A stretch of 64,000 nucleotides of DNA from Brachybacterium tyrofermentans. GTDB taxonomy: Bacteria; Actinomycetota; Actinomycetes; Actinomycetales; Dermabacteraceae. The stretch is from contig NZ_JABUXW010000012.1 in assembly GCF_014897585.1 (NCBI RefSeq), forward strand, positions 1 through 64,000. The letters are read 5' to 3'. The notes beneath the pieces are model-generated. The model ran no database searches. It was given only the letters and a program-made list of their open reading frames with translations, and was not told the origin of the DNA. This document shows positions 35,231 to 42,828 of the stretch, in pieces (position 1 is the stretch's first letter; the number at the start of each line of letters is the position of its first letter). The position numbers and the translations under genes are program-made.

Positions 35231-36297
35231 CGGCGCGTTCCGTCGGCCGACGCCGGTGCCCCGTCGGCCCCGCGCGACGAGGGCGTGCCGTCGGCCCCGC
35301 TCGGCCCGTCGGCCGACGCCTGCGGGGTGTTCACGATGTTGCGCGGAGCCCGGCCGCTGGCGACGGCGGTGACCTCCCCGAGCACCTCGGCGCCGGTGTT
35401 GTCGGCGAAGTCCTTCGTCCAGCACAGCGCGTGCGGGGCGAGCACCACGTTCTCCAGCGCGAGCAGGGGGCTGCTGGCCGGGAGCGGCTCGACCTCGAAG
35501 ACGTCGAGCCCGGCCCCGGCGATCGTGCCGTCCTGCAGGGCGGTGATCAGGGCCGGCTCATCGACCACGGCGCCGCGGGCGATGTTGATGAGGAATGCGG
35601 AGTCCTTCATCCGGGCCAGCTCCGGGGCACCGATCAGGTGACGGGTCTGGGAGTTCGCGGCGACCGTGACGATCAGGTAGTCGCTGCGGGCGATCACCTC
35701 ATCGAGCTCGAGCTGGGTCGCGCCGACCTCGGCGCAGAACTCGGGACGGGCCGACCGGTTCCAGGCGATGACCTCGAGGTTCAGGGCGCGCAGCTGGCGC
35801 ACCGTCTCCTGCCCGATGCCGCCCAGACCGATCATGCCGATGGTCGCGGTGGCCAGGCCCGGGCCTCTGTACTCCGCCTTGCGGTCCCAGTCGGCCTCGC
35901 GGACCAGGCGGTCCTTGGGCAGCAGGTTGTGGGCGAGGGCGAACAGGAAGGTCAGCGCGGTGTGGGCCATCGGCACCCGCAGCCCGGTGGGAGCGTTGGT
36001 GACGGTGATCCCGGCGGCATCGCAGGCCTCGAGGTCCACGGAGTCGAAGCCGGCACCGAAACGGGCCACGTGCGTGAGCGTGGTGACGCCCTCGAGCTGC
36101 GCGGCGCCGAAGGGCGTGCCGCTGAGCAGCAGCACAGCATCGAAGCCCTCGAGCGCCCCGGGGCTGATCGGGACCTCGACCCGGGACCATTCGATCCCCT
36201 GCTCGGCGAGCGTGCCCAGGCCGATGTCGCCGTAGATGGTGGAGCCGTCCGCTTCGGAGTAGTCCGCAGTGACGGCGAGCTTCCAGGGGCGGCTCAT
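35227..36297 (-). CDS. D-isomer-specific 2-hydroxyacid dehydrogenase
   Basis: A 356-residue NAD-dependent enzyme of the phosphoglycerate/glyoxylate reductase family. It has the Rossmann motif IGLGGIGQETVRQL (about 154-167), the catalytic Arg in NIARGAVVDEPAL (about 236), Glu in DVFEVEPLP (about 265) and a histidine in LAPHALCW (about 287). The last 35 residues are an Ala/Asp/Gly/Ser repeat tail (SADG type) not seen in the family and probably disordered. It overlaps both neighbouring genes by four bases, so all three are co-translated. Confidence 0.85.
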   Translation of the reverse strand: MSRPWKLAVTADYSEADGSTIYGDIGLGTLAEQGIEWSRVEVPISPGALEGFDAVLLLSGTPFGAAQLEGVTTLTHVARFGAGFDSVDLEACDAAGITVTNAPTGLRVPMAHTALTFLFALAHNLLPKDRLVREADWDRKAEYRGPGLATATIGMIGLGGIGQETVRQLRALNLEVIAWNRSARPEFCAEVGATQLELDEVIARSDYLIVTVAANSQTRHLIGAPELARMKDSAFLINIARGAVVDEPALITALQDGTIAGAGLDVFEVEPLPASSPLLALENVVLAPHALCWTKDFADNTGAEVLGEVTAVASGRAPRNIVNTPQASADGPSGADGTPSSRGADGAPASADGTRR

Positions 36298-37577
36298 GCG
36301 CTCGGCCCGTCGGCCGTCGTGCCGGATTCCGGCTCGCGGTGCAGGCCCGTGCCGTGCCAGGCCTCGGGGTAGTCCACGAAGCCGCGGTCCAGCGCGTCGA
36401 TGCTGGTGGCGCCGAGCTGACCCATGGCCAGCTCGAGCTCCTCGTCGAGGATGTCGAGCACGCGCAGCACGCCCTTCTCACCGCCCGCGGCGTTGCCGTA
36501 GCCCCAGGCACGGCCGATGGAGACCAGGTCCGCACCCACCGCGAGGGCCTTGGCGATGTCGTCGCCCGTGCGCACACCGGAGTCGAACACGACGGTCATG
36601 TCCTCGCCCACGGCGTCGACGATCGAGGGCAGCACGCTGATGGTGCTGGGCGTCGAGTCGAGCTGGCGGCCGCCATGGTTGGAGACGTAGATGCCCTGGG
36701 CGCCGACGTTCCGGGCCCGCTGCGCATCCTCGGGGGTGAGGATGCCCTTGATGTACACCGGGCCGTCCCACTGACGCCGTACATCCTCGATGTCTGCCCA
36801 GGTCAGGGTGAGGTTCGTGAGGTAGCGCTTGACGAACTCCTGGTGGGAGACGGCGTTGTCGCCCTGAATCTCGCCGGCAAGGTTGCGGAAGCCGATCGTC
36901 GGAGGCTTCATGATCGCGCGGGTCCAGTTGAGGTGGCGCACCGCCTGCACCGCGTTGCGCGGAGTGATCTTCGGGGGGATCGACATACCGTTGCGGTGGT
37001 CGCGGTACCGCTTGCCGTTCAGGGGAACATCCACCGTCACCACGAGCGCCTCGGCGCCGATGGCCTTCGCCCGGGAGATCAGGTTCGAGACGATCTTGGG
37101 GCTCTTGTACATGTACAGCTGGTACCAGAGCGGGCCGGTGGCCTCGTCCGCGAGCTCCTCCATCGCCCAGTTCGAGGCGGTGGAGATCGTGAAGGGGATG
37201 TTCGCCTTGCCGGCCGCGCGCACCGCGCCCAGCTCGCCCTCGCCGCCGATCATGCGCTGCAGGCCCAGCGGCCCGAGCACATAGGGGCGCTGGAGGTCCA
37301 TGCCGTCGACGGAGGTGCTGATGTCGATCGTGGAGATGTCCGTCAGCCAGCGCGGACGGAACCGCACCTCGCGCAGGTCGCGGGTGTTCGCATCCAGGGT
37401 GATCTCGTGGTTCGAGGCCCCGTCGACGATATCGAAGGCCATGGTGGGAAGGCGCTTCTTCGCGAGCTGCCGGATGTCCTCGATGGAGGGGGCGGATTCC
37501 ATCGGGTCCAGGCGGAAGCCGCCCGCGGCGAGCATCTTCGCGAATTCGAGGGCACCGGAAAGTGTCGAGTCGGCCAA
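36294..37577 (-). CDS. FMN-dependent alpha-hydroxyacid dehydrogenase (L-lactate dehydrogenase type)
   Basis: A 427-residue flavin enzyme oxidising an L-2-hydroxy acid to the 2-oxo acid. Visible features are PTMAFDIVDGASNHEITL near 45 (FMN site), GPLGLQRMIGGEGE near 100, QLYMYKS near 145, VDVPLNGKRYRDHRNG near 175 and the catalytic histidine in VSNHGGRQLDSTPS near 300, followed by VVFDSGVRTGDDIAKALAVGADLVSIGR. The start is TTG at 37577: AAGGAG stands 7 bases upstream, whereas the first ATG is 25 codons inside. LldD itself feeds pyruvate; in this operon another hydroxy acid is possible. The length is slightly above the usual 380-400. Confidence 0.85.
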   Translation of the reverse strand: MADSTLSGALEFAKMLAAGGFRLDPMESAPSIEDIRQLAKKRLPTMAFDIVDGASNHEITLDANTRDLREVRFRPRWLTDISTIDISTSVDGMDLQRPYVLGPLGLQRMIGGEGELGAVRAAGKANIPFTISTASNWAMEELADEATGPLWYQLYMYKSPKIVSNLISRAKAIGAEALVVTVDVPLNGKRYRDHRNGMSIPPKITPRNAVQAVRHLNWTRAIMKPPTIGFRNLAGEIQGDNAVSHQEFVKRYLTNLTLTWADIEDVRRQWDGPVYIKGILTPEDAQRARNVGAQGIYVSNHGGRQLDSTPSTISVLPSIVDAVGEDMTVVFDSGVRTGDDIAKALAVGADLVSIGRAWGYGNAAGGEKGVLRVLDILDEELELAMGQLGATSIDALDRGFVDYPEAWHGTGLHREPESGTTADGPSA

Positions 37578-37607
37578 GGGGTCTCTCCTTCGAGTCGGTA
37601 TGGCTGG

Positions 37608-37639
37608 TCCTGCTGTCCTGCTGTCCTGCTGTCCTGCTG
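37608..37639. repeat. 8-bp tandem repeat TCCTGCTG, 4 copies
   Basis: Four perfect copies in the 118-base gap between the SDR and FMN-dehydrogenase genes of the operon, about 30 bases upstream of the TTG start codon and its ribosome binding site. Confidence 0.92.
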
Positions 37640-37695
37640 TGCGACGGTGCACGAGGTGCGGCCCCGGGGTGGTCGCCCCGGGGCCGAGGGGTCTC

Positions 37696-38499
37696 TCAGT
37701 GCATGTGCTTGCCGCCGTCGACGTTGATCGACGTGCCGCTCACGAAGCTGGAGTCCTCGCTGACCAGGAAGTTGATCAGGCCGGCGACCTCCTCGGGCTG
37801 GCCCACGCGCTGCAGGGGGATGTTGGCGCTCATGCCGGCCTTGCGGTCGTCGGTGAGCGTGCCACCCATGATGTCGGTGTCGATCGGGCCGGGCAGGATC
37901 ACGTTGGCGGTGATGCCGTACTGGCCCAGCTCGCGGGCGGCGCCACGGGTGAGGCCCTGCACGGCGGCCTTCGCGGCGGCGTAGCCCGTCTTGGAGAAGG
38001 TGCCACCGCCATCGAGGGCGGTGATGGAGGCGGTGTTCACGATGCGACCGCCGAAGCCGCCGTCGATCATGCGCGTCGCCGCGGCCTGGATCATCAGCAG
38101 GGTGCCCTTGCCGTTGACGTTCATGACCTTGTCCCAGACCTCCGACGTGATCTCGAAGATCGAGTGGGGGCTGGGGATGCCGGCGAGGTTCACCAGCGCG
38201 GCGATCGGCGGCATCTCGGCGTCGATGCGCGCGAAGGCGGCGTCCACAGCGGCCTGGTCGGAGATGTCGACGCCGACGCCGATGACCTTCTGCCCACTCT
38301 CCGCGGGGAGCTCGGCGGTCAGCTCGGCGGCGAAGGCCTCCGTGGCGGCGCCGTCGATATCGGCCGCGACGACGCTCCACCCCTCGGAAGCGAGCTTGCG
38401 GGCGACGCGACGGCCGATGCCGCGCTCGGCGCCGGCACCGGTGACGATCGCGGTGCGCTCGTCGGGGAAGGGCTGGATGCGGTTGATCTCGAGAGTCAT
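37696..38499 (-). CDS. SDR-family oxidoreductase (operon paralogue 2)
   Basis: A 267-residue short-chain dehydrogenase: IVTGAGAERGIGRRVARKL (about 18-36), an acidic ADID segment (NAD-type), NLAGIPSPHS near 111, catalytic NTASITA and YAAAK, and a C-terminal INVDGGKHMH ending. DGGGTFS and IDTDIMGG blocks are shared with the SDR at 34436. The histidine-rich end could bind metal, but this is speculation. It is second in the operon, 46 bases after the TIM-barrel gene and 118 before the FMN dehydrogenase gene. Confidence 0.8.
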   Translation of the reverse strand: MTLEINRIQPFPDERTAIVTGAGAERGIGRRVARKLASEGWSVVAADIDGAATEAFAAELTAELPAESGQKVIGVGVDISDQAAVDAAFARIDAEMPPIAALVNLAGIPSPHSIFEITSEVWDKVMNVNGKGTLLMIQAAATRMIDGGFGGRIVNTASITALDGGGTFSKTGYAAAKAAVQGLTRGAARELGQYGITANVILPGPIDTDIMGGTLTDDRKAGMSANIPLQRVGQPEEVAGLINFLVSEDSSFVSGTSINVDGGKHMH

Positions 38500-38545
38500 G
38501 CGTGAACTCCTTTGTTCGGAAGGGATTGTTCTGGCGGGTTGCGGA

Positions 38546-39466
38546 TCAGGCGAGGGCAGAGGCCAGCACCTGACGGATGTACTGCACGTTCTCGGCGATG
38601 ACGCCGAGGGAGTCGGAGCCGTAGTGCTCGCAGCAGAACGGACCGGAGTAGCCGAGCTCGAGGGCGCGGAGGATCACCTGGCGGTAGTTGATGTAGCCGT
38701 ACTTCAGCGGCATCGGGGCCGAGGAGTACGCGCCGGTGGCCGGGTCGAGGTCACGGGTGTAGTTCTTGATGTGCCAGAAGTTCGAGTGGGGCAGCACCTT
38801 CTCGAACATGTCCGCCCACGGCTCGACCTCGCGGTGCAGGCGCACGAGGTTGCCGATGTCCGGGTTCAGGCCCACGGCCTCGTGACCCACGTCCTTGACG
38901 AAGGCCACGGCTTCGTCGGCGGTGCCCACGTAGGTGTCCTCGTACATCTCGAGGCTGACCTCGATGCCCTGGTCGCGGGCGGCGTCGCCGAGGGTGCGGA
39001 TCCGCTCGATGGCGAGGTCGCGCAGCGCCGGGTCGTCGACGTGGCCGTCGGCCAGCCAGAACCAGATGGCCTTCTGCTGAGCCTCGGTGGTCGCCTGCAT
39101 GAAGCCGGTGTTGACCACGCTCACGCCGAAGCTGGGGGCGAGGTCGATGAAGCGCAGCGCGTCGGCGACGTTCTGCTCGCCGTTCTTCACGTCCACGACC
39201 GAGTTGCGGGTCATGGAGATCGAGGAGAGGGTCATGCCCTCGCCGTCGAGCACGCTGCGGAACTCCTCGACGCGCTCGTCGGAGAGCTTCGCGAGCGGCA
39301 GCCAGGCGTCGGTGGGGTCGATCTGGTCGACGCCGAGCGCCTTGACCTGGCGCAGCTGGGAGGCCCAGACCGAGGAGGAGGCCTCCAGGGTGGGGGTGCC
39401 GTCCGTCGTGGTGCTGCCGAACGACAGCATGTTGGCTCCGATGGGCCAGTTCTCCGCTGTGAACAT
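38546..39466 (-). CDS. Sugar phosphate isomerase/epimerase family TIM-barrel protein
   Basis: A 306-residue xylose-isomerase-like barrel, first gene of a five-gene operon. Likely metal and substrate residues are in VSLEMYEDTYVG (about 160), VGLNPDIGNLVRLH (about 193), FWHIKNYTRDLD (about 225) and FCCEHYGSDS near the end. The position of each matches strands 5-8 of the fold. The reaction is not predictable: isomerase, epimerase, dehydratase and decarboxylase members all exist. It follows a perfect copy of the shared palindrome and an AAAGAGG ribosome site. Confidence 0.75.
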   Translation of the reverse strand: MFTAENWPIGANMLSFGSTTTDGTPTLEASSSVWASQLRQVKALGVDQIDPTDAWLPLAKLSDERVEEFRSVLDGEGMTLSSISMTRNSVVDVKNGEQNVADALRFIDLAPSFGVSVVNTGFMQATTEAQQKAIWFWLADGHVDDPALRDLAIERIRTLGDAARDQGIEVSLEMYEDTYVGTADEAVAFVKDVGHEAVGLNPDIGNLVRLHREVEPWADMFEKVLPHSNFWHIKNYTRDLDPATGAYSSAPMPLKYGYINYRQVILRALELGYSGPFCCEHYGSDSLGVIAENVQYIRQVLASALA

Positions 39467-39776
39467 CGTTGTCCTCTTTCCTCGTGACGTCTCGTTGCCG
39501 TCGATCCTATAGGATCGTTCGCCATCGTGGGAAGGCTTTCCGCGAGAAATCGTCGATCGCCGTTCGACGGCACTGGTGACACGACGACGTCCAGCGGGGT
39601 CGGGTACCGAGCACGAGGTCGCCCTGACGGCACGGCGACGTGGCGGGCAGGAGCAGTCGCGAGAAGCGTCGATGACCTCCTCCCGGGTCGGTGGTCACCC
39701 AGAGGCGGACGACGCGCCTCGGTCCACGCTTCCCCGCGTGCCGTTCATCGAGCCGTCGTCCCACGTGGACGCCAGG
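39467..39776. promoter_or_regulatory. Control region upstream of the oxidoreductase operon
   Basis: These 310 bases separate the GntR gene from the operon on the same strand. Apart from the perfect palindrome at 39502-39517 I see no gene or clear terminator. Confidence 0.5.
39502..39517. promoter_or_regulatory. Perfect 16-bp palindrome CGATCCTATAGGATCG
   Basis: The best copy of the recurring motif, 36 bases upstream of the TIM-barrel start codon on the minus strand. TAGGAT within it could also be the -10 hexamer, in which case a bound regulator would block polymerase directly. A regulator of the GntR/FCD type is the leading candidate ligand. Confidence 0.65.
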
Positions 39777-40556
39777 TCAGGCGCTTGGCGTGGTATCCCG
39801 CAGGAGCCGCTCCGCGGCCGTAGCCATGTGCTGCTCCATCGCCATTCCAGCCGCGGCGGCATCGCCGGCGGCGACGGCCTCGGCGATCATCCCGTGCTCG
39901 AGGATCGCCCGGTCGATGTCCTCCCGGTTGTCGACCGACCGTTCGAACCAGACCCGCAGAAGGGTGCGCGTGGTGGCCAGCAGCTCGCCGACGAGGGCGT
40001 TGCCGCCGATCTGAGCGAGGACGCGATGGAAGGCGACGTCGGCGGCCACGTACCCCTCGGGGTCGTCGGCCGCAGCCCGCTGATCCTCGACGATCCCCGT
40101 CAGCTCCGCCTTCTGTTCGGCGGTGGCGGTGAGCGCGGCGAGCTGGGCGGCGCTGCGCTCGAGGGCACCGCGCACCACGCTCAGCTCGGCGGTGCGCTCC
40201 TGGTCCATCAGCAGCGACCAGCTGAGGGTGCTGGGGAGCAGCTCCGAGGTGCCCGAGCGCAGGTAGGTGCCCGACCCGGCGCGGGTCTCCACCACACCGA
40301 GCACCTCGAGAGCGGAGATCGCCTCGCGCACCGCGCTCCGGCCCACGCCGAGCTCTTCGGCGAGCGCACGCTCGCCCGGCAGGCGATCACCGGGGCGCAT
40401 CGACTCACCGAGCAGGAGATCGAGCAGGCGGTGCGCGACGGCGCTGCTCGGAGAGCGGTTCAGGCCTGTGGGAACGATCCGGCGAGCCCCGAAACGGGCA
40501 GGCGACGCGCTGTCGTCGTCCGACGGTTCGGCGGCATGCAGGGATGGGGTGGTCAC
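39777..40556 (-). CDS. GntR-family regulator, FadR/FCD subfamily
   Basis: A 259-residue regulator. After a 30-residue disordered N-terminus, the winged helix-turn-helix (about 33-95) includes RPGDRLPGERALAEELGVGRSAVREAISALEVLGVVETRAGSGTYL. The all-helical FCD ligand domain (about 110-250) carries the acidic/histidine metal site (DVAFHRVL and MEQHM). The start is GTG at 40556. It is divergent from the apionate-type operon, and the palindrome AATTGG-CCAATT between them suits an FCD-type operator, so it probably represses that operon and perhaps itself. Confidence 0.88.
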   Translation of the reverse strand: MTTPSLHAAEPSDDDSASPARFGARRIVPTGLNRSPSSAVAHRLLDLLLGESMRPGDRLPGERALAEELGVGRSAVREAISALEVLGVVETRAGSGTYLRSGTSELLPSTLSWSLLMDQERTAELSVVRGALERSAAQLAALTATAEQKAELTGIVEDQRAAADDPEGYVAADVAFHRVLAQIGGNALVGELLATTRTLLRVWFERSVDNREDIDRAILEHGMIAEAVAAGDAAAAGMAMEQHMATAAERLLRDTTPSA

Positions 40557-40640
40557 AACGTCTCACAGTACCGGCACGGCCCAATCGACCGACGTCCGAG
40601 GCGTCTCTGCAAGGCGGGCCGGCCTCAAGATCCTCTCCGC

Positions 40641-40664
40641 AATTGGCCAACCGGTTGACCAATT
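40641..40664. promoter_or_regulatory. 24-bp palindromic operator over the promoter of the 40.8-kb operon
   Basis: The two halves AATTGGCCAACC and GGTTGACCAATT are mirror images except for one pair. TTGACC (40655-40660) inside it and TAGTGT (40679-40684), 18 bases apart, form a likely promoter for the plus-strand operon, so a protein on this site would cover the -35 box. The divergent GntR/FCD gene starts 85 bases away. Confidence 0.7.
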
Positions 40665-40826
40665 ACCATTTGTGGCGCTAGTGTCGGCGAGGTCGTCGGC
40701 AACACCGGCAGCATCCACCGGCACGACCGGCACAACCTCCAGCGCGGCGCCACAGCAGCCCGGTCTGAGAGCCCAGCCGCGACGAACTTCCTGAACACCG
40801 CGATTCCCACGATGGAGTGACCGCGC

Positions 40827-41711
40827 ATGACGCACCCCTTCCCGATCGGCATCGGCACCTATGCCCTGTTCTGGGAGTTCGAGGGCCGCAACCCCAAGCC
40901 GTTGAGCATCGCCGGCATGATCGATCGCGCTGCCCAGCTGGGCTGCGACGTCTTCCAGATCTGCGATGACCCCCGCGTCGAGCAGCTCGACGCCGCCGAG
41001 CTGCGGGAGCTGCGGGAGCGCGCCGAGATCCTCGGCGTCGAGCTCGAGCTCGGCACCCGCACCATCGGCCGCGAGCACCTGTCGCGCTTCCTCGACATCG
41101 CCGAGGCGCTCGGCGCGCGCACCCTGCGCTCGATGATCCAGTCACCGGAGATCGCCGAGGGTGCCGAGTCCGCGGTGGAGGAGCTGCGAGCTGTCCTCCC
41201 TCGCCTGGAGGCCCTCGAGGTCACCCTCGCCCTGGAGACCTACGAGCAGGTGCCCACCACGACCCTGCTGCAGGTGATCGAGGCGGTCGGTTCCCCGCTC
41301 GTGGGGATCTGCCTGGACCCCGCGAACTGCGTCTCCGCGCTCGAGCACCCGAAGCAGGTGGTCGAGTCGTGCGCGCGCCGCACCGTGAACCTGCACGTGA
41401 AGGACTTCGCCTTCGCCCGTCAGGAGGGCTGGGTCGGCTTCACCTTCTCCGGCGCACCGCTCGGGGACGGGCTCCTCGACCTCGAGCACGAGCTCGCCGC
41501 CGTGTACGGCGAGGCCGCACCGGCCACCGGACGTCGCGCCGCCCAGCCCCACCGGGAGGGTCCGACCGGGGAGCACCGCACCCCGAGCGCGATCGTCGAG
41601 CACTGGCTGCCCTGGCAGGGAGACCTGCAGAGCACTCTGACCGCCGAGCGGGCCTGGACCGACCGCACCCTCGCGGCCCTGCGCGCCTGGCGCGACGCCC
41701 GCGTCGGCTGA
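40827..41711 (+). CDS. Xylose-isomerase-like TIM-barrel protein, candidate 3-oxo-isoapionate decarboxylase (OiaC-like)
   Basis: A 294-residue barrel protein. Metal/substrate motifs: GIGTYALFWEFEG at 8-20, VFQICDDPRVEQL near 42, LALETYEQVPTTTL near 138, GICLDPANCVSALEHP near 162 and VNLHVKDFAFAR near 190. A C-terminal insertion, APATGRRAAQPHREGPTGEHRTPS (about 230-253), is not part of the barrel. The next gene is of the ApnO type and the following enzymes handle L-erythrulose, which is the product of OiaC. The assignment rests on this context; other isomerase or decarboxylase roles remain open. The start ATG follows GGAG. Confidence 0.6.
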   Translation: MTHPFPIGIGTYALFWEFEGRNPKPLSIAGMIDRAAQLGCDVFQICDDPRVEQLDAAELRELRERAEILGVELELGTRTIGREHLSRFLDIAEALGARTLRSMIQSPEIAEGAESAVEELRAVLPRLEALEVTLALETYEQVPTTTLLQVIEAVGSPLVGICLDPANCVSALEHPKQVVESCARRTVNLHVKDFAFARQEGWVGFTFSGAPLGDGLLDLEHELAAVYGEAAPATGRRAAQPHREGPTGEHRTPSAIVEHWLPWQGDLQSTLTAERAWTDRTLAALRAWRDARVG

Positions 41712-41863
41712 GCCGCAGGCCTCGCCCCACTGCCCCACCGCCCCACCGCGTGTGGCCCCCCGCACCTGCACCTGCCTCTGCACCCGACGTCACCACCGCC
41801 AGCGGCCCGCCCGGGCCGATCAGAGCGCCCCACCCGGGGCACCACCCACGAAGGAGTCATGCC

Positions 41864-42766
41864 ATGACCAGCAGCAAGGAACTCAACCCCCTCTTCGGCA
41901 AGTCCGTGGAGCTGGACCCCTCGATCTCGGTCGCCGTCGTCGGAGCGGCCGGCAAGATGGGCACCCGCGTCTCGAACAACCTCAACCTCACCGACGCTCC
42001 CGTGTACTACGTGGAGGCCTCCGAATCCGGCCAGCAGCGTCTGGCCGAGCTGGGCCGTGAGGTCACCGAGCTCGAGGACGCCGCGAAGGCCGCCGACGTG
42101 GTCATCCTCGCGATCCCCGATGTCATCCTCGGGAAGGTCTCCGAGCAGGTCGTACCCCTCATGAAGGAGGGCTCGGTGCTGCTCACCCTCGACCCCGCCG
42201 CCGCCTATGCCGGGTTGCTCGCCGAGCGCGAGGGCATCCACCAGGCCTGCGCGCACCCGGCCCATCCGTCGGTCTTCCTCGAGCGCACCACCCCCGAGGA
42301 GTGGGCCGACACCTTCGGCGGCATCGCCGCGCCGCAGGAGGTCGTGGCCGCCTACGAGGGCGGGGACGAGGCGATCCGCGAGCGCACCGCCGCCGTGATC
42401 CGCGCGATCTACGCCCCCGTGATCGACGTGCACTGGGTGACGATCAAGCAGCTCGCCCAGCTCGAGCCCACCCTGGTGGAGACCACCGGCTGCATGATCG
42501 GCCAGTTCCTCAAGGACTCCATGGACCACGCGATCCACGAGGTCGGCATCCCCGAGGACGCCGTGAAGGCCCTGTTCTACGGGCACATCTTCATCTCGCT
42601 GACCAATGCGCTGCGCGGCTCGAACCCGTTCTCCGACGCCTGCCTGCGCGCCATGGACTACGGCCGCGAGTCGATCATCAAGCCCGACTGGACCAAGGTC
42701 TGGGACGACGCCGAGCTCGACAAGGTCCTCGCCACGATGCTCGACCTCGACACAATCGAGCGCTGA
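41864..42766 (+). CDS. PGDH_C-domain NAD-dependent protein, candidate D-apionate oxidoisomerase (ApnO-like)
   Basis: A 300-residue protein with an N-terminal Rossmann domain (VAVVGAAGKMGTRVSNNL, about 19-36; VVILAIPDVILG near 77) and a helical C-terminal phosphogluconate-dehydrogenase-like domain. That domain includes CAHPAHPSVFLER near 128, VHWVTIKQLAQLEPTLVETTG near 190 and YGHIFISLTNALRGSNPFSDACLRAMDYG near 227. This architecture is that of ApnO, which oxidises D-apionate and moves its hydroxymethyl group to give 3-oxo-isoapionate. The start ATG at 41864 has AAGGAG 7 bases before it. It lies 152 bases after the OiaC-like gene. Related reductoisomerase functions cannot be ruled out. Confidence 0.65.
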   Translation: MTSSKELNPLFGKSVELDPSISVAVVGAAGKMGTRVSNNLNLTDAPVYYVEASESGQQRLAELGREVTELEDAAKAADVVILAIPDVILGKVSEQVVPLMKEGSVLLTLDPAAAYAGLLAEREGIHQACAHPAHPSVFLERTTPEEWADTFGGIAAPQEVVAAYEGGDEAIRERTAAVIRAIYAPVIDVHWVTIKQLAQLEPTLVETTGCMIGQFLKDSMDHAIHEVGIPEDAVKALFYGHIFISLTNALRGSNPFSDACLRAMDYGRESIIKPDWTKVWDDAELDKVLATMLDLDTIER

Positions 42767-42828
42767 CCAGCACCCCCTCTGCCGGGGCGCCCTGACCCAG
42801 GTCGCCCCGGCCCACCGAGAAAGGCCCG

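Noticed and set aside
40827..41711. OtnI/hydroxypyruvate isomerase call for the TIM-barrel gene
   Set aside because: Context with an ApnO-like gene and erythrulose enzymes fits OiaC better, although the fold alone would allow either.
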